A stretch of DNA of 6,558 nt from Eudoraea sp. (lineage in GTDB: Bacteria; Bacteroidota; Bacteroidia; Flavobacteriales; Flavobacteriaceae), in contig JABDPH010000035.1 in the NCBI GenBank assembly GCA_013042925.1, positions 1 to 6,558 of the forward strand. The letters are read 5' to 3'. Both the position numbers and the translations under genes were made by a program. Shown in pieces: positions 1 to 5,744 of this stretch (position 1 is the stretch's first letter; each line of letters opens with the position of its first letter). The notes below the pieces were generated by a model. It ran no database searches. It was not told the DNA's origin and saw only the letters and a list, made by a program, of their open reading frames with translations.

Positions 1-549
1 GCCCTTCAGGAACAGTTTTTGGAACTGCCTCAAAACATTAGCGGTATAGAAGTTGGACTTGGTACCGGGAGATTTTCAAAACCATTAGGAATTAAGGAAG
101 GTATAGAACCATCGAGGGAAATGGCTGCAAAAGCCATTAAAAGAGGTATTGAAATTATGGAAGGAACTGCGGAACATCTGCCCTATGCCGCATTACAATT
201 CGATTTTGTCCTTTTTGTCACAGTCTGTTTTCTAACCGATATAAAAAGAGCCTTACGAGAAGCACATAGGGTACTTAAGCCCAATGGAGCTATTATCATC
301 GGGTTTTTGGATAAAGAGCGTAGTGTAGCAAAACAATATATAGACAAAAAGAACCAAAGTAATTTCTACGGAAATGCCAGGTTTTACACTGTAGATCGAT
401 TAACCAAGGAACTTAAAAGTTCTGGATTCAAGGATTTGGTATTCAATCAGACCCTATTTGGAAACATGGAAGAGATCGAGGAAGTTCAGGTTCCAAAGAA
501 AGGGCACGGAGAAGGTTCATTTATTACAGTCAAAGCGATTAAGAAATGA
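1..549 (+). CDS. Class I SAM-dependent methyltransferase, 5'-truncated by window edge
   Basis: The frame is open from base 1 to a TGA at 547-549, giving 182 visible residues. A TTG at 19 could be taken as a start, but the fold would then begin almost at motif I, so the true start lies left of the window, perhaps 20-25 residues upstream. The SAM-binding motif I, EVGLGTGR, is at bases 49-72. It is followed by the acidic GIEPS segment that usually contacts the SAM ribose, then EGTAEHLPY, FDFVLFVTVCF and the post-motif HRVLKPNGAIIIGF. This order is typical of Methyltransf_11-like Rossmann methyltransferases. The substrate cannot be read from the sequence; members act on small molecules, quinones, proteins or RNA. 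Its stop overlaps the archease start as ATGA, which implies translational coupling and suggests, without proving it, a role linked to RNA repair. Confidence 0.9.
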   Translation, partial: ALQEQFLELPQNISGIEVGLGTGRFSKPLGIKEGIEPSREMAAKAIKRGIEIMEGTAEHLPYAALQFDFVLFVTVCFLTDIKRALREAHRVLKPNGAIIIGFLDKERSVAKQYIDKKNQSNFYGNARFYTVDRLTKELKSSGFKDLVFNQTLFGNMEEIEEVQVPKKGHGEGSFITVKAIKK

Positions 550-956
550 GCCATTTGCTGAAACATACCGCCGATGTTGAAATTGAAGTCAGTGGTCGTA
601 CACTACGAGAACTTTTTACGAATAGTCTGGAAGCAATGTGCGATATTCTGAAGGAAGGTGGCTGTAAGACCATTAGTCATTATGACTGTTCCGTGCAGGT
701 TGTTGTTTCAGCTAATGACTGTACCAGTTTATTAATTGATTTTTTATCGGAAGTATTGTCGCTCTCCAATATTCAGAAAACTCTTTTTTGTAGTGTTTAC
801 TTCTCAGAACTAACAAAAAACAAGGTAGAAGCTCAGTTATATGGCATTTGGTTTGATCATTTCGACAGGGAAATAAAAGGAGTTACTTACCATGAAGCCC
901 GTGTTAAAAGGAATGACCAAAATAATTGGGAAACGCATATAATCTTTGATATATAG
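546..956 (+). CDS. Archease, RtcB RNA-ligase activating protein
   Basis: A 136-residue protein, the usual length for archease. Family hallmarks are the N-terminal HTAD (7-10), GRTLRELF (17-24), the central LLIDFLSEVL (62-71), EIKGVTYH (109-116) and the C-terminal FDI (134-136). Acidic residues at both ends of the archease fold form a metal site in studied homologues, and D10 and D135 are present here. In archaea, archease helps RtcB become guanylylated, gives multiple turnover and lets it use ATP as well as GTP. The ATG overlaps the upstream TGA by four bases, and rtcB begins on the base after this gene's TAG, so all three genes are very probably co-transcribed. There is no Shine-Dalgarno sequence; translation probably relies on coupling. 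Identification is firm; function in this organism is inferred from the family and from adjacency to rtcB. Confidence 0.95.
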   Translation: MSHLLKHTADVEIEVSGRTLRELFTNSLEAMCDILKEGGCKTISHYDCSVQVVVSANDCTSLLIDFLSEVLSLSNIQKTLFCSVYFSELTKNKVEAQLYGIWFDHFDREIKGVTYHEARVKRNDQNNWETHIIFDI

Positions 957-2405
957 ATGAAGAAAGTTGAAAAAAAAGATATTCTGAAAATTGAGGATTT
1001 CCTATGGGAAATTCCGAAATCTTTTCGAAATAATATGCGTGTACCGGCCTGGATTCTGGCTAATGAAATACTATTGGACGATATCATGGAAGACAGATCT
1101 TTAAACCAATTGGTAAATGTGGCCTGCCTTCCTGGTATCAAAAAAGCATCCCTGGTAATGCCCGATGTTCATGAAGGATATGGTTTCCCAATAGGTGGTG
1201 TAGCTGCCACGTCTCATCCTACCGGAGCAATTTCGCCCGGGGGAATAGGCTATGATATTAATTGTGGAGTTCGGCTGCTAAGTTCCCAACTGCAAATAGG
1301 GGATGTAAAAGATAAACTGGAAGATTTAGTTAATGAATTGAATAAAGAAATCCCTACAGGACTTGGCAAAGGTGGCACAATTAGACTTTCTCAGGAGGAA
1401 ATGGAAAATGTACTGGGAATGGGTGCCGAATGGGCTGTGGAACATGGTTATGGAACCCTAGAAGACCTTGAATATATTGAAAGTAAAGGGAAATTAGCGG
1501 ATGCCTCACCCGAGGCAGTTTCTGCAATGGCCAAAAATCGGGGATATGATCAGTTGGGCACCATTGGTTCGGGAAATCATTTTGTAGAAGTAAGCTATGT
1601 CACTGAAATTTTTGATGATAGTATTGCCAAAACCTACGGTTTAAAAAAAGGTCAGGTAACTGTAATGATTCACACAGGATCCCGGGGGCTGGGTCATCAG
1701 GTTGCAACGGATTATATTCGTTTAATGATGACTGCCATGGCCAAGTATGATGTGAAAATGCCCGATCGTGAGCTGGCCTGTGTTCCTTTCGATTCTCCGG
1801 AGGGACAAAACTATTTTAAGGCGATGTGCGCAGCGGCAAATTATGCCTGGTGTAACAGACAGTTAATTACCTGGGAAGCCCGGAATGCATGGGCAAGAAT
1901 CTTCGGCAAAGAAAACAGTGCCTTAAAACTAGTCTATGACGTGGCCCATAATATTGCAAAAATTGAAACTCATAGGATTAACAATGAACTACATAAAGTT
2001 ATTGTACACAGAAAAGGAGCCACCCGTGCGTTTGGACCAGGTTTTGATGAACTGCCCAAAAAATATATTGATGCAGGACAGCCCGTAATAATACCCGGCA
2101 GCATGGGTACTTTCTCTTATGTACTGGCGGGCACCTCCAAAAGTCATGAACTTACTTTCGGATCTTGTTGCCATGGAGCAGGAAGAAACTTATCCAGAAC
2201 TGCTGCCAAAAAAGTAGTGAATGCACCGGTCTTAAAAAAACAACTACAAGAAATAGGTATTTTGGTGGAGGGATCCTACAGGGGAATTGCTGAGGAAGCA
2301 CCAATTGCTTATAAGGATATAGAACTTGTCGTGGATACCGTTAGTGCCTCAGGAATAGCAAAGAAAGTTGCAAAACTCAGACCACTGGGGGTTATAAAAG
2401 GCTAA
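957..2405 (+). CDS. rtcB: RtcB, 3'-phosphate/5'-OH RNA ligase (tRNA-splicing/RNA-repair ligase)
   Basis: A 482-residue protein, matching the length of archaeal-type RtcB (Pyrococcus enzyme about 481) rather than the shorter E. coli form. RtcB joins RNA ends carrying 2',3'-cyclic phosphate or 3'-phosphate to 5'-OH ends, using Mn2+ and GTP through a histidine-GMP intermediate. By motif matching to the Pyrococcus enzyme, the metal ligands are D100 and C103 in GIGYDINCGVR, H208 in GSGNHFVE, H239 in HTGSRGLGHQ and H331 in DVAHNIAK. The guanylylated histidine is H406 in CHGAGRNLSR. HRKGATRAFGP (351-361) and PGSMGTFSYVLAG (380-392) are also intact, so the enzyme looks catalytically competent. The start is the ATG directly after the archease stop, giving the expected short leader before WEIP and RVP. 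The TAA overlaps the stop of the convergent phosphoribosyltransferase gene. Likely roles are RNA repair or tRNA processing; the physiological substrate is unknown. Confidence 0.98.
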   Translation: MKKVEKKDILKIEDFLWEIPKSFRNNMRVPAWILANEILLDDIMEDRSLNQLVNVACLPGIKKASLVMPDVHEGYGFPIGGVAATSHPTGAISPGGIGYDINCGVRLLSSQLQIGDVKDKLEDLVNELNKEIPTGLGKGGTIRLSQEEMENVLGMGAEWAVEHGYGTLEDLEYIESKGKLADASPEAVSAMAKNRGYDQLGTIGSGNHFVEVSYVTEIFDDSIAKTYGLKKGQVTVMIHTGSRGLGHQVATDYIRLMMTAMAKYDVKMPDRELACVPFDSPEGQNYFKAMCAAANYAWCNRQLITWEARNAWARIFGKENSALKLVYDVAHNIAKIETHRINNELHKVIVHRKGATRAFGPGFDELPKKYIDAGQPVIIPGSMGTFSYVLAGTSKSHELTFGSCCHGAGRNLSRTAAKKVVNAPVLKKQLQEIGILVEGSYRGIAEEAPIAYKDIELVVDTVSASGIAKKVAKLRPLGVIKG

Positions 2406-3037
2406 TGCTGTTTGTATTTGTTGCTTTCCTGTAACAAATTTATGGCTTCTTTATCTGAGACCTGATCAAAGTATTCATAAAACTGACCAACAGCCATAAA
2501 ATCGTATGGGGTATACAAACAAATTACCTCGTCAACAAAGGCTGAGGCTTCCAGACTTTTAATTGCCGAAGGAGGAGCCACAGGAATAGCTACGATCACT
2601 TTTTTTGGTTCATGAGCCTTGACCATTTCTGCGGTTACCCTAATTGTATTGCCTGTAGCAATTCCATCATCAATAATTATTACAATCTTATCTTTTAATT
2701 CCTGTGGTTTGCGTTTTTTATAGTATTGCTGATATCTTTTCTTTAATTTTTCCCTAATGCGAGTAGTTTCTTCTTCAATATAACGGGTATGGACTCCGGC
2801 AACATCATTCAGAACAATTTGATCCATGCTTACAGCGCCAATGGCATATTCCCTGTTATATGGATGTCCAATTTTTTTAGACAATGCAACATCTAAAGGG
2901 GCGTTCAGGGTTTTTGCGACCAGGGCGCCCAAAGGTAATCCACCTCTGGGTATAGCCAAAACCACTGCGTTTTGATCCTTATAAGGTAGTAACTCATCTG
3001 CCAACTGTATTCCTGCCTCAATTCTATCTTTGAACAT
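2402..3037 (-). CDS. Predicted phosphoribosyltransferase (COG1926 type)
   Basis: A 211-residue protein with a type I phosphoribosyltransferase core. The PRPP-binding loop is IIIDDGIATGNTI (120-132), with the paired acidic residues and the TGNT turn of the family. An N-terminal AIPRGGLPLG segment (29-38) forms the other side of the active site, and ALSKKIGHP (51-59) is typical of the COG1926 subgroup. A basic, helical insert (about 92-115) precedes the PRPP loop. The accepted base or other substrate is unknown for this subgroup, so purine or pyrimidine salvage should not be assumed. The ATG lies seven bases downstream of the hydrolase stop, with only A-rich sequence upstream. In some other bacteria this domain is fused to a dienelactone-hydrolase domain; here the two are separate neighbouring genes. 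Its TAG overlaps the end of rtcB by four bases, with no terminator between. Confidence 0.9.
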   Translation of the reverse strand: MFKDRIEAGIQLADELLPYKDQNAVVLAIPRGGLPLGALVAKTLNAPLDVALSKKIGHPYNREYAIGAVSMDQIVLNDVAGVHTRYIEEETTRIREKLKKRYQQYYKKRKPQELKDKIVIIIDDGIATGNTIRVTAEMVKAHEPKKVIVAIPVAPPSAIKSLEASAFVDEVICLYTPYDFMAVGQFYEYFDQVSDKEAINLLQESNKYKQH

Positions 3038-3044
3038 TTTTCGT

Positions 3045-3695
3045 CTATTTTATTTGTAGATGATTTGTAAACCATTTTGCAGATAAAGCCGCTACTTCCT
3101 CTAATTTGCCCTCTTCTTCAAAAAGATGCGTAGCTCTCGGGATAATTTCAAGTTTCCGTTCACATCTCAATTTGTCATAGGCTTTTTGATTTAGTCCAAT
3201 TACCACTTTATCCCATCCACCAACAATAAAAAGTGTGGGTGCGGTTACCTCGTGCAACTCGGACATAGCAAGATCTGGCCTACCTCCCCGGGAGACCACG
3301 GCACCAATGTCATCACCAAAATATGCGGCAGCACTTAGTGCAGATGCAGCTCCGGTACTTGCTCCAAAATAAGCTAATTGAAGCCCTTTGGTTTCCTTCT
3401 GGGTTTTTATCCATTCTGTTACGGCAATTAGTCTTTGGGTTAACAGGTTGATATTGAAGCGGGTTTTGTAAAGCCGATCTTCTTCCTCTGTTAGAAGATC
3501 GAACAAAAGGGTACCTAACCCCTCTTTTTGCAGTACCCCTGCCACATAATTATTTCTGGGACTCAACCTGCTACTGCCGCTACCGTGGGAGAAAAGCACT
3601 AAAGCTTTGGCATTGTCGGGCACTGAGAGATTTCCTTTTAAAACGACTTTTTTTACAGGGATATCTATTGATATATGTTCTTCTTTTAACAACAT
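3045..3695 (-). CDS. Alpha/beta hydrolase, dienelactone-hydrolase family
   Basis: A 216-residue cytoplasmic protein without a signal peptide. The alpha/beta-hydrolase layout is clear: oxyanion region LFSHGSGSSR (34-43), nucleophile elbow FGASTGAA with S113, acid D162 in GGWDKVV, and H190 in RATHLFEE. The complete Ser-Asp-His triad suggests an active esterase or hydrolase. The Ser nucleophile differs from the Cys of classical chlorocatechol dienelactone hydrolases, so that particular substrate is unlikely. The ATG overlaps the TAA of the upstream membrane-protein frame as TAATG, and the phosphoribosyltransferase follows after seven bases, so it is the middle gene of a coupled operon. The nearest relatives by layout are the hydrolase halves of phosphoribosyltransferase-hydrolase fusion proteins, which suggests a shared, still unknown, pathway. 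Interruption of the upstream gene could reduce its translation. Confidence 0.9.
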   Translation of the reverse strand: MLLKEEHISIDIPVKKVVLKGNLSVPDNAKALVLFSHGSGSSRLSPRNNYVAGVLQKEGLGTLLFDLLTEEEDRLYKTRFNINLLTQRLIAVTEWIKTQKETKGLQLAYFGASTGAASALSAAAYFGDDIGAVVSRGGRPDLAMSELHEVTAPTLFIVGGWDKVVIGLNQKAYDKLRCERKLEIIPRATHLFEEEGKLEEVAALSAKWFTNHLQIK

Positions 3696-4297
3696 TATCG
3701 CGCTATTTTAAGTTTGTTTTTCCTCTTTTGTAAGTAAAGCAGAAAGAATAATCCGTAAGCGATGGCAATTACTACTATAGAAACTAAGCCACCCAGGAAG
3801 GGTATCAAGGTTAGTAAACGAAGTACAATAGCTATTCCTATTGATACGAATACTATAGTCCAGAAATTCCAATTCCTGTCTTTATTTAAATAGTGGGCCA
3901 TCAATAAGGCTGCTATTAAATGCCCAAATAAAATACTGAAAATGTATAATACAAGCAGAAACAGGCCAATAGGAATACCAACTACTAGAATAAATGTAAG
4001 TACAATGAGCAAGGGCATACCTAATAGATAGATCAATCCATAAACAAAACTATTCAACAGTTCTTTGTCTAAATTGGCGACTGTATTTGCGAAAAAATCA
4101 TTGAAAGCCCAGTTCAGCAAGACTAAAATTAAAAATGCTGAAATGACATAAAAGACCCAAAGCCCAAATGCGACCGCACCAAATCCCTCCCAGGGAAAAG
4201 GTTCTTTTGTGGGTATAAGGCCTTCATTATAGGAAGCTTTTGAGTTTATTAGAGAATTATTAAAATTAATTTCAGAGTCTTCAGACCAATACTCCAC
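3695..4297 (-). CDS. Multi-pass membrane domain (C-terminal half of split gene)
   Basis: A 200-residue frame that can start only at GTG 4297 or weaker non-ATG codons. The first in-frame Met lies inside the second hydrophobic segment, which argues that this is the distal part of the bactofilin-like gene and not an independent gene. Residues 1-40 are a polar linker. Hydrophobic segments follow at about 41-63, 84-108, 109-135, 145-165 and 166-188, ending in a basic tail KRKNKLKIAR that should lie in the cytoplasm. Glycine- and proline-containing stretches VVGIPIGLFLLVLY and LIPFLGGLVSIVV resemble the membrane domain found after bactofilin-like repeats in other prokaryotes. It would anchor the solenoid to the inner membrane. 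Its stop overlaps the hydrolase ATG as TAATG. Whether it is made as a separate protein is doubtful. Confidence 0.55.
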   Translation of the reverse strand: MEYWSEDSEINFNNSLINSKASYNEGLIPTKEPFPWEGFGAVAFGLWVFYVISAFLILVLLNWAFNDFFANTVANLDKELLNSFVYGLIYLLGMPLLIVLTFILVVGIPIGLFLLVLYIFSILFGHLIAALLMAHYLNKDRNWNFWTIVFVSIGIAIVLRLLTLIPFLGGLVSIVVIAIAYGLFFLLYLQKRKNKLKIAR

Positions 4298-4348
4298 ATC
4301 ACTTAGAAATCTGGCATTATCGCCAATTATGATGTCTTCAGCTGCTAT

Positions 4349-4873
4349 TTACGAGGCACCTGAAATTTCACCGTTAATAAAAATTTTCCCTCCCTTCAGG
4401 TATGCTTCTTCCCCTACTTTTCCATTGAGTACAAGTTCGCCGGAATAAGACTTAAGCATCCCTTTAACTTCACCGTTCATTTCAATATTTCCGGAAAAGT
4501 TGATAAGACTACCATATATTACAGCATCTTCAGTGATAGTTACATCCCCTCCTGCCAAAATTACATCATCACCAATTTCAGAATCAATGATTAACCTTCC
4601 CCCTGCTGCCCGTATATCATCTTTTACCGCGCCTCTTATAGTAATATCTGCACCTGTCGCAATAAGATCTTCCTGCACGCTGTCTGTAACGGTAATTTTT
4701 CTTCCGGCGGCAACTACATCACCTTCAACTATGGCATTTATTCTTATGGTGTTCCCTGCCAGATAGATATCATCTGGTTGATGTTCCGAGATCAATATTC
4801 TTTTATCGGCTGTGTGTTGTCCCATGGCGAGTGTGGAAAACATCAGCATTAATAAACCCAGTATTTTTTTCAT
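4349..4873 (-). CDS. Exported bactofilin-like repeat protein (N-terminal half of split gene)
   Basis: A 174-residue reading frame. MKKILGLLMLMFSTLAMGQ is a clear signal peptide, with probable cleavage before Q19. The frame stays open to an ATG at 4975, but that leader is charged and would bury the signal peptide, so 4873 is the better start. Residues 34-172 are eight tandem repeats of mostly 17 residues, with a consensus like D-[VI]-x-x-A-G-x-x-I-x-I-x-[DG]-x-[VI]-x-[DG], starting at 34, 52, 69, 86, 103, 122, 139 and 156. This regular pattern predicts a right-handed beta-solenoid like that of bactofilins (CcmA-type polymer-forming proteins). Classical bactofilins are cytoplasmic, whereas this one should face the periplasm. 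A TAA ends the frame at position 3 of what would be the ninth repeat. Its function may be envelope or cell-shape scaffolding, which is inferred from the fold only. Confidence 0.75.
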   Translation of the reverse strand: MKKILGLLMLMFSTLAMGQHTADKRILISEHQPDDIYLAGNTIRINAIVEGDVVAAGRKITVTDSVQEDLIATGADITIRGAVKDDIRAAGGRLIIDSEIGDDVILAGGDVTITEDAVIYGSLINFSGNIEMNGEVKGMLKSYSGELVLNGKVGEEAYLKGGKIFINGEISGAS

Positions 4874-4897
4874 GGTATTTAGCTTTAAATGGTATTT

Positions 4898-4928
4898 CAA
4901 AAGAAAGGAAATTGTTTCAGGACGGCAA
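4898..4928 (-). promoter_or_regulatory. Candidate Bacteroidota-type promoter for the minus-strand operon
   Basis: Read on the minus strand, TTG (4928-4926) is followed after exactly 20 bases by TTCTTTTG (4905-4898). This matches the TAnnTTTG minus-7 element of Bacteroidota at five of six fixed positions, at the usual spacing from a minus-33 TTG. The ATG at 4873 lies 24 bases further on, leaving a short A-rich leader without a Shine-Dalgarno sequence. The 149-base gap (4874-5022) is divergent and must also serve the small plus-strand gene at 5023. For that one I find only a weak TAGATTTA (4998-5005) without a paired TTG. Match is by eye; AT-rich DNA gives chance hits. Confidence 0.4.
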
Positions 4929-5022
4929 TGATCAAGGTCATCCCCCCTGGCTGATTTAATAATGACAGGAATCATATGCTACAAATAACAAATGACTTAG
5001 ATTTATAGAAATATGATATTCT

Positions 5023-5235
5023 ATGAAGAAACTACACTCTGTTTTAAAGGAAATTATGGAAATCACTACTACTATGGAGACGGAATATCCTGAGCTTTAC
5101 CAGTTTTTAGAAGAAGATCCAATGACAATTCCAACTTCGGGTCATCCTAATGTTGATGAAGCTGCATTAAGGGAATATCTTAAGAGCCTAAAGGGAATGC
5201 TACAACATCACCGGGCAACACGTAAGAAAAGTTAA
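5023..5235 (+). CDS. Small conserved-looking hypothetical protein, 70 residues
   Basis: Function is not recognised. The 70-residue product has no signal peptide and no membrane segment. It looks like two amphipathic helices (about 2-31 and 44-62) joined by a proline-containing loop DPMTIPTSGHPNVD (32-45), with an acidic first half and a basic tail RATRKKS. The helix-loop-helix pattern, sensible codon use and ATG start suggest a real gene, and I have an impression of similar short proteins in flavobacterial genomes, which I cannot verify here. It stands alone: it diverges from the bactofilin-like gene with a 149-base gap and is followed by about 500 bases without a gene. A small cytoplasmic protein-binding or stress-related role is possible but would be a guess. 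Confidence 0.65.
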   Translation: MKKLHSVLKEIMEITTTMETEYPELYQFLEEDPMTIPTSGHPNVDEAALREYLKSLKGMLQHHRATRKKS

Positions 5236-5487
5236 TTTCGTCTAATTGCTTTAACTGTTAACAATATTATCCATTAAATGAAGTTATTCTCCAGAGATGT
5301 ATTTTTTTAAAGATATGCAAGTTTCATTAATTACTATCTTTTATATTCTTACCAAAGTTAATTAAGGAATAAAACATATATAACCAAAAAAAGTCTGGCT
5401 TCTAATACATTTATCTACTTAAATATTTCATATAGATTGCTGCAACATTGAATCAAAGTTCATGTCAAAAAAGATGATATTTTCCTT

Positions 5488-5525
5488 AATTCTTCAAAAT
5501 TTAACAGATTTCAAGAATTTTTTTT
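5488..5525 (+). terminator. Weak AT-rich hairpin followed by T8
   Basis: AATTCTT (5488-5494) pairs with AAGAATT (5513-5519). After a C/C mismatch, three more A-T pairs extend the stem inward (5496-5498 with 5509-5511), leaving a loop of about ten bases. The right arm runs into eight Ts (5518-5525). The layout is that of an intrinsic terminator on the plus strand, but the stem has almost no G-C pairs and lies 250 bases past the only upstream plus-strand gene, so it may be chance in AT-rich DNA. Confidence 0.22.
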
Positions 5526-5634
5526 CAAAAAAATGAACAATGATGTCTTTTTAGATCGAGAAAGTACCTTACCTCAATAATAACAGGACTTAAGACGTTT
5601 TTTTAATTAGAAATACTACCACAATTACTATCCC

Positions 5635-5663
5635 ATTCATCCGATAAATGAATCGATTTATCG
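5635..5663. repeat. Two overlapping, mutually exclusive inverted repeats
   Basis: CGATAAAT (5642-5649) and ATTTATCG (5656-5663) form a perfect 8-bp inverted repeat around a six-base spacer. ATTCAT (5635-5640) and ATGAAT (5648-5653) form a second 6-bp one around a seven-base spacer. They share bases 5648-5649, so only one can pair at a time in RNA. The block ends 81 bases before the ATG of the PD40 gene, a sensible place for an operator or a leader structure. Symmetry is seen directly; a regulatory role is inferred. Confidence 0.35.
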
Positions 5664-5744
5664 AAAACCTATGAATTTTTGCTAGGTCATGGCTCAAAAC
5701 ATTTTGTGATCTTTGGTTTCAATAATAACCCAATATCTTGACCT

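Larger units (their letters stand above)
3695..4873 (-). pseudogene. Bactofilin-like solenoid plus membrane domain gene, split by in-frame TAA
   Basis: Read as one frame from the ATG at 4873 to the TAA at 3695-3697, this locus encodes about 390 residues: signal peptide, eight to nine solenoid repeats, a linker and a multi-pass membrane domain. The frame is broken only by TAA at 4349-4351. Both sides are in the same frame (no indel). The 17 codons between this stop and the annotatable GTG at 4297 continue the repeat pattern: IAAEDIII aligns with the I-x-I strand positions of the preceding repeats. There is no ATG after the stop before the first membrane segment. I therefore read it as a recent nonsense mutation or a base-call error in one gene. 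Readthrough or re-initiation is possible but nothing in the sequence favours it. The two halves are listed separately as well. Confidence 0.7.
5236..5744. other. AT-rich intergenic region without a credible gene
   Basis: These 509 bases are very AT-rich and carry stops in all frames. The longest start-to-stop frame I noted by eye is only about 15 codons (ATG at 5533), too short to support. The region holds an AT-rich hairpin followed by eight Ts (5488-5525) and a pair of overlapping inverted repeats (5635-5663). It must also contain the promoter of the PD40 gene at 5745. The best candidates there are ACATTTTG and GATCTTTG between about 5699 and 5715, neither matching TAnnTTTG fully at good spacing from a TTG. 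No tRNA, rRNA, insertion-sequence end or CRISPR repeat is seen. Confidence 0.6.

Noticed and set aside
19..21. TTG as the true start of the methyltransferase
   Set aside because: The frame is open to the window edge and a start here would leave too little sequence before SAM motif I for the fold.
887..1141. Minus-strand open frame of 84 codons across the archease/rtcB junction
   Set aside because: It lies opposite two well-identified genes, has a low-complexity Ser/Ile/Phe-rich product and shows no family motif.
1989..2174. Minus-strand open frame of 61 codons inside rtcB
   Set aside because: It overlaps the conserved C-terminal RtcB motifs and has no independent support.
3475..3501. Perfect 9-bp inverted repeat (CGATCTTCT / AGAAGATCG, nine-base spacer) inside the hydrolase gene
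   Set aside because: It lies in codons for a Leu/Glu/Asp-rich stretch, has no T-run, and one such match is plausible by chance in a window of this size.
4500..4766. Plus-strand open frame of 88 codons opposite the bactofilin-like repeats
   Set aside because: Its Ser/Ile/Pro-rich repetitive product is the mirror image of the regular repeats on the other strand.
4874..4975. N-terminal extension of the bactofilin-like gene to an ATG at 4975
   Set aside because: It would put 34 charged residues before a clear signal peptide and would run through the candidate promoter.
5251..5261. TTAAC-T-GTTAA symmetry just after the small gene, as a terminator
   Set aside because: The arms are five A-T-rich bases with a one-base spacer and no following T-run; it cannot form a useful hairpin.
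5533..5580. Short open frame in the intergenic region
   Set aside because: Only about 15 codons with no recognisable signal; chance frames of this size are expected.
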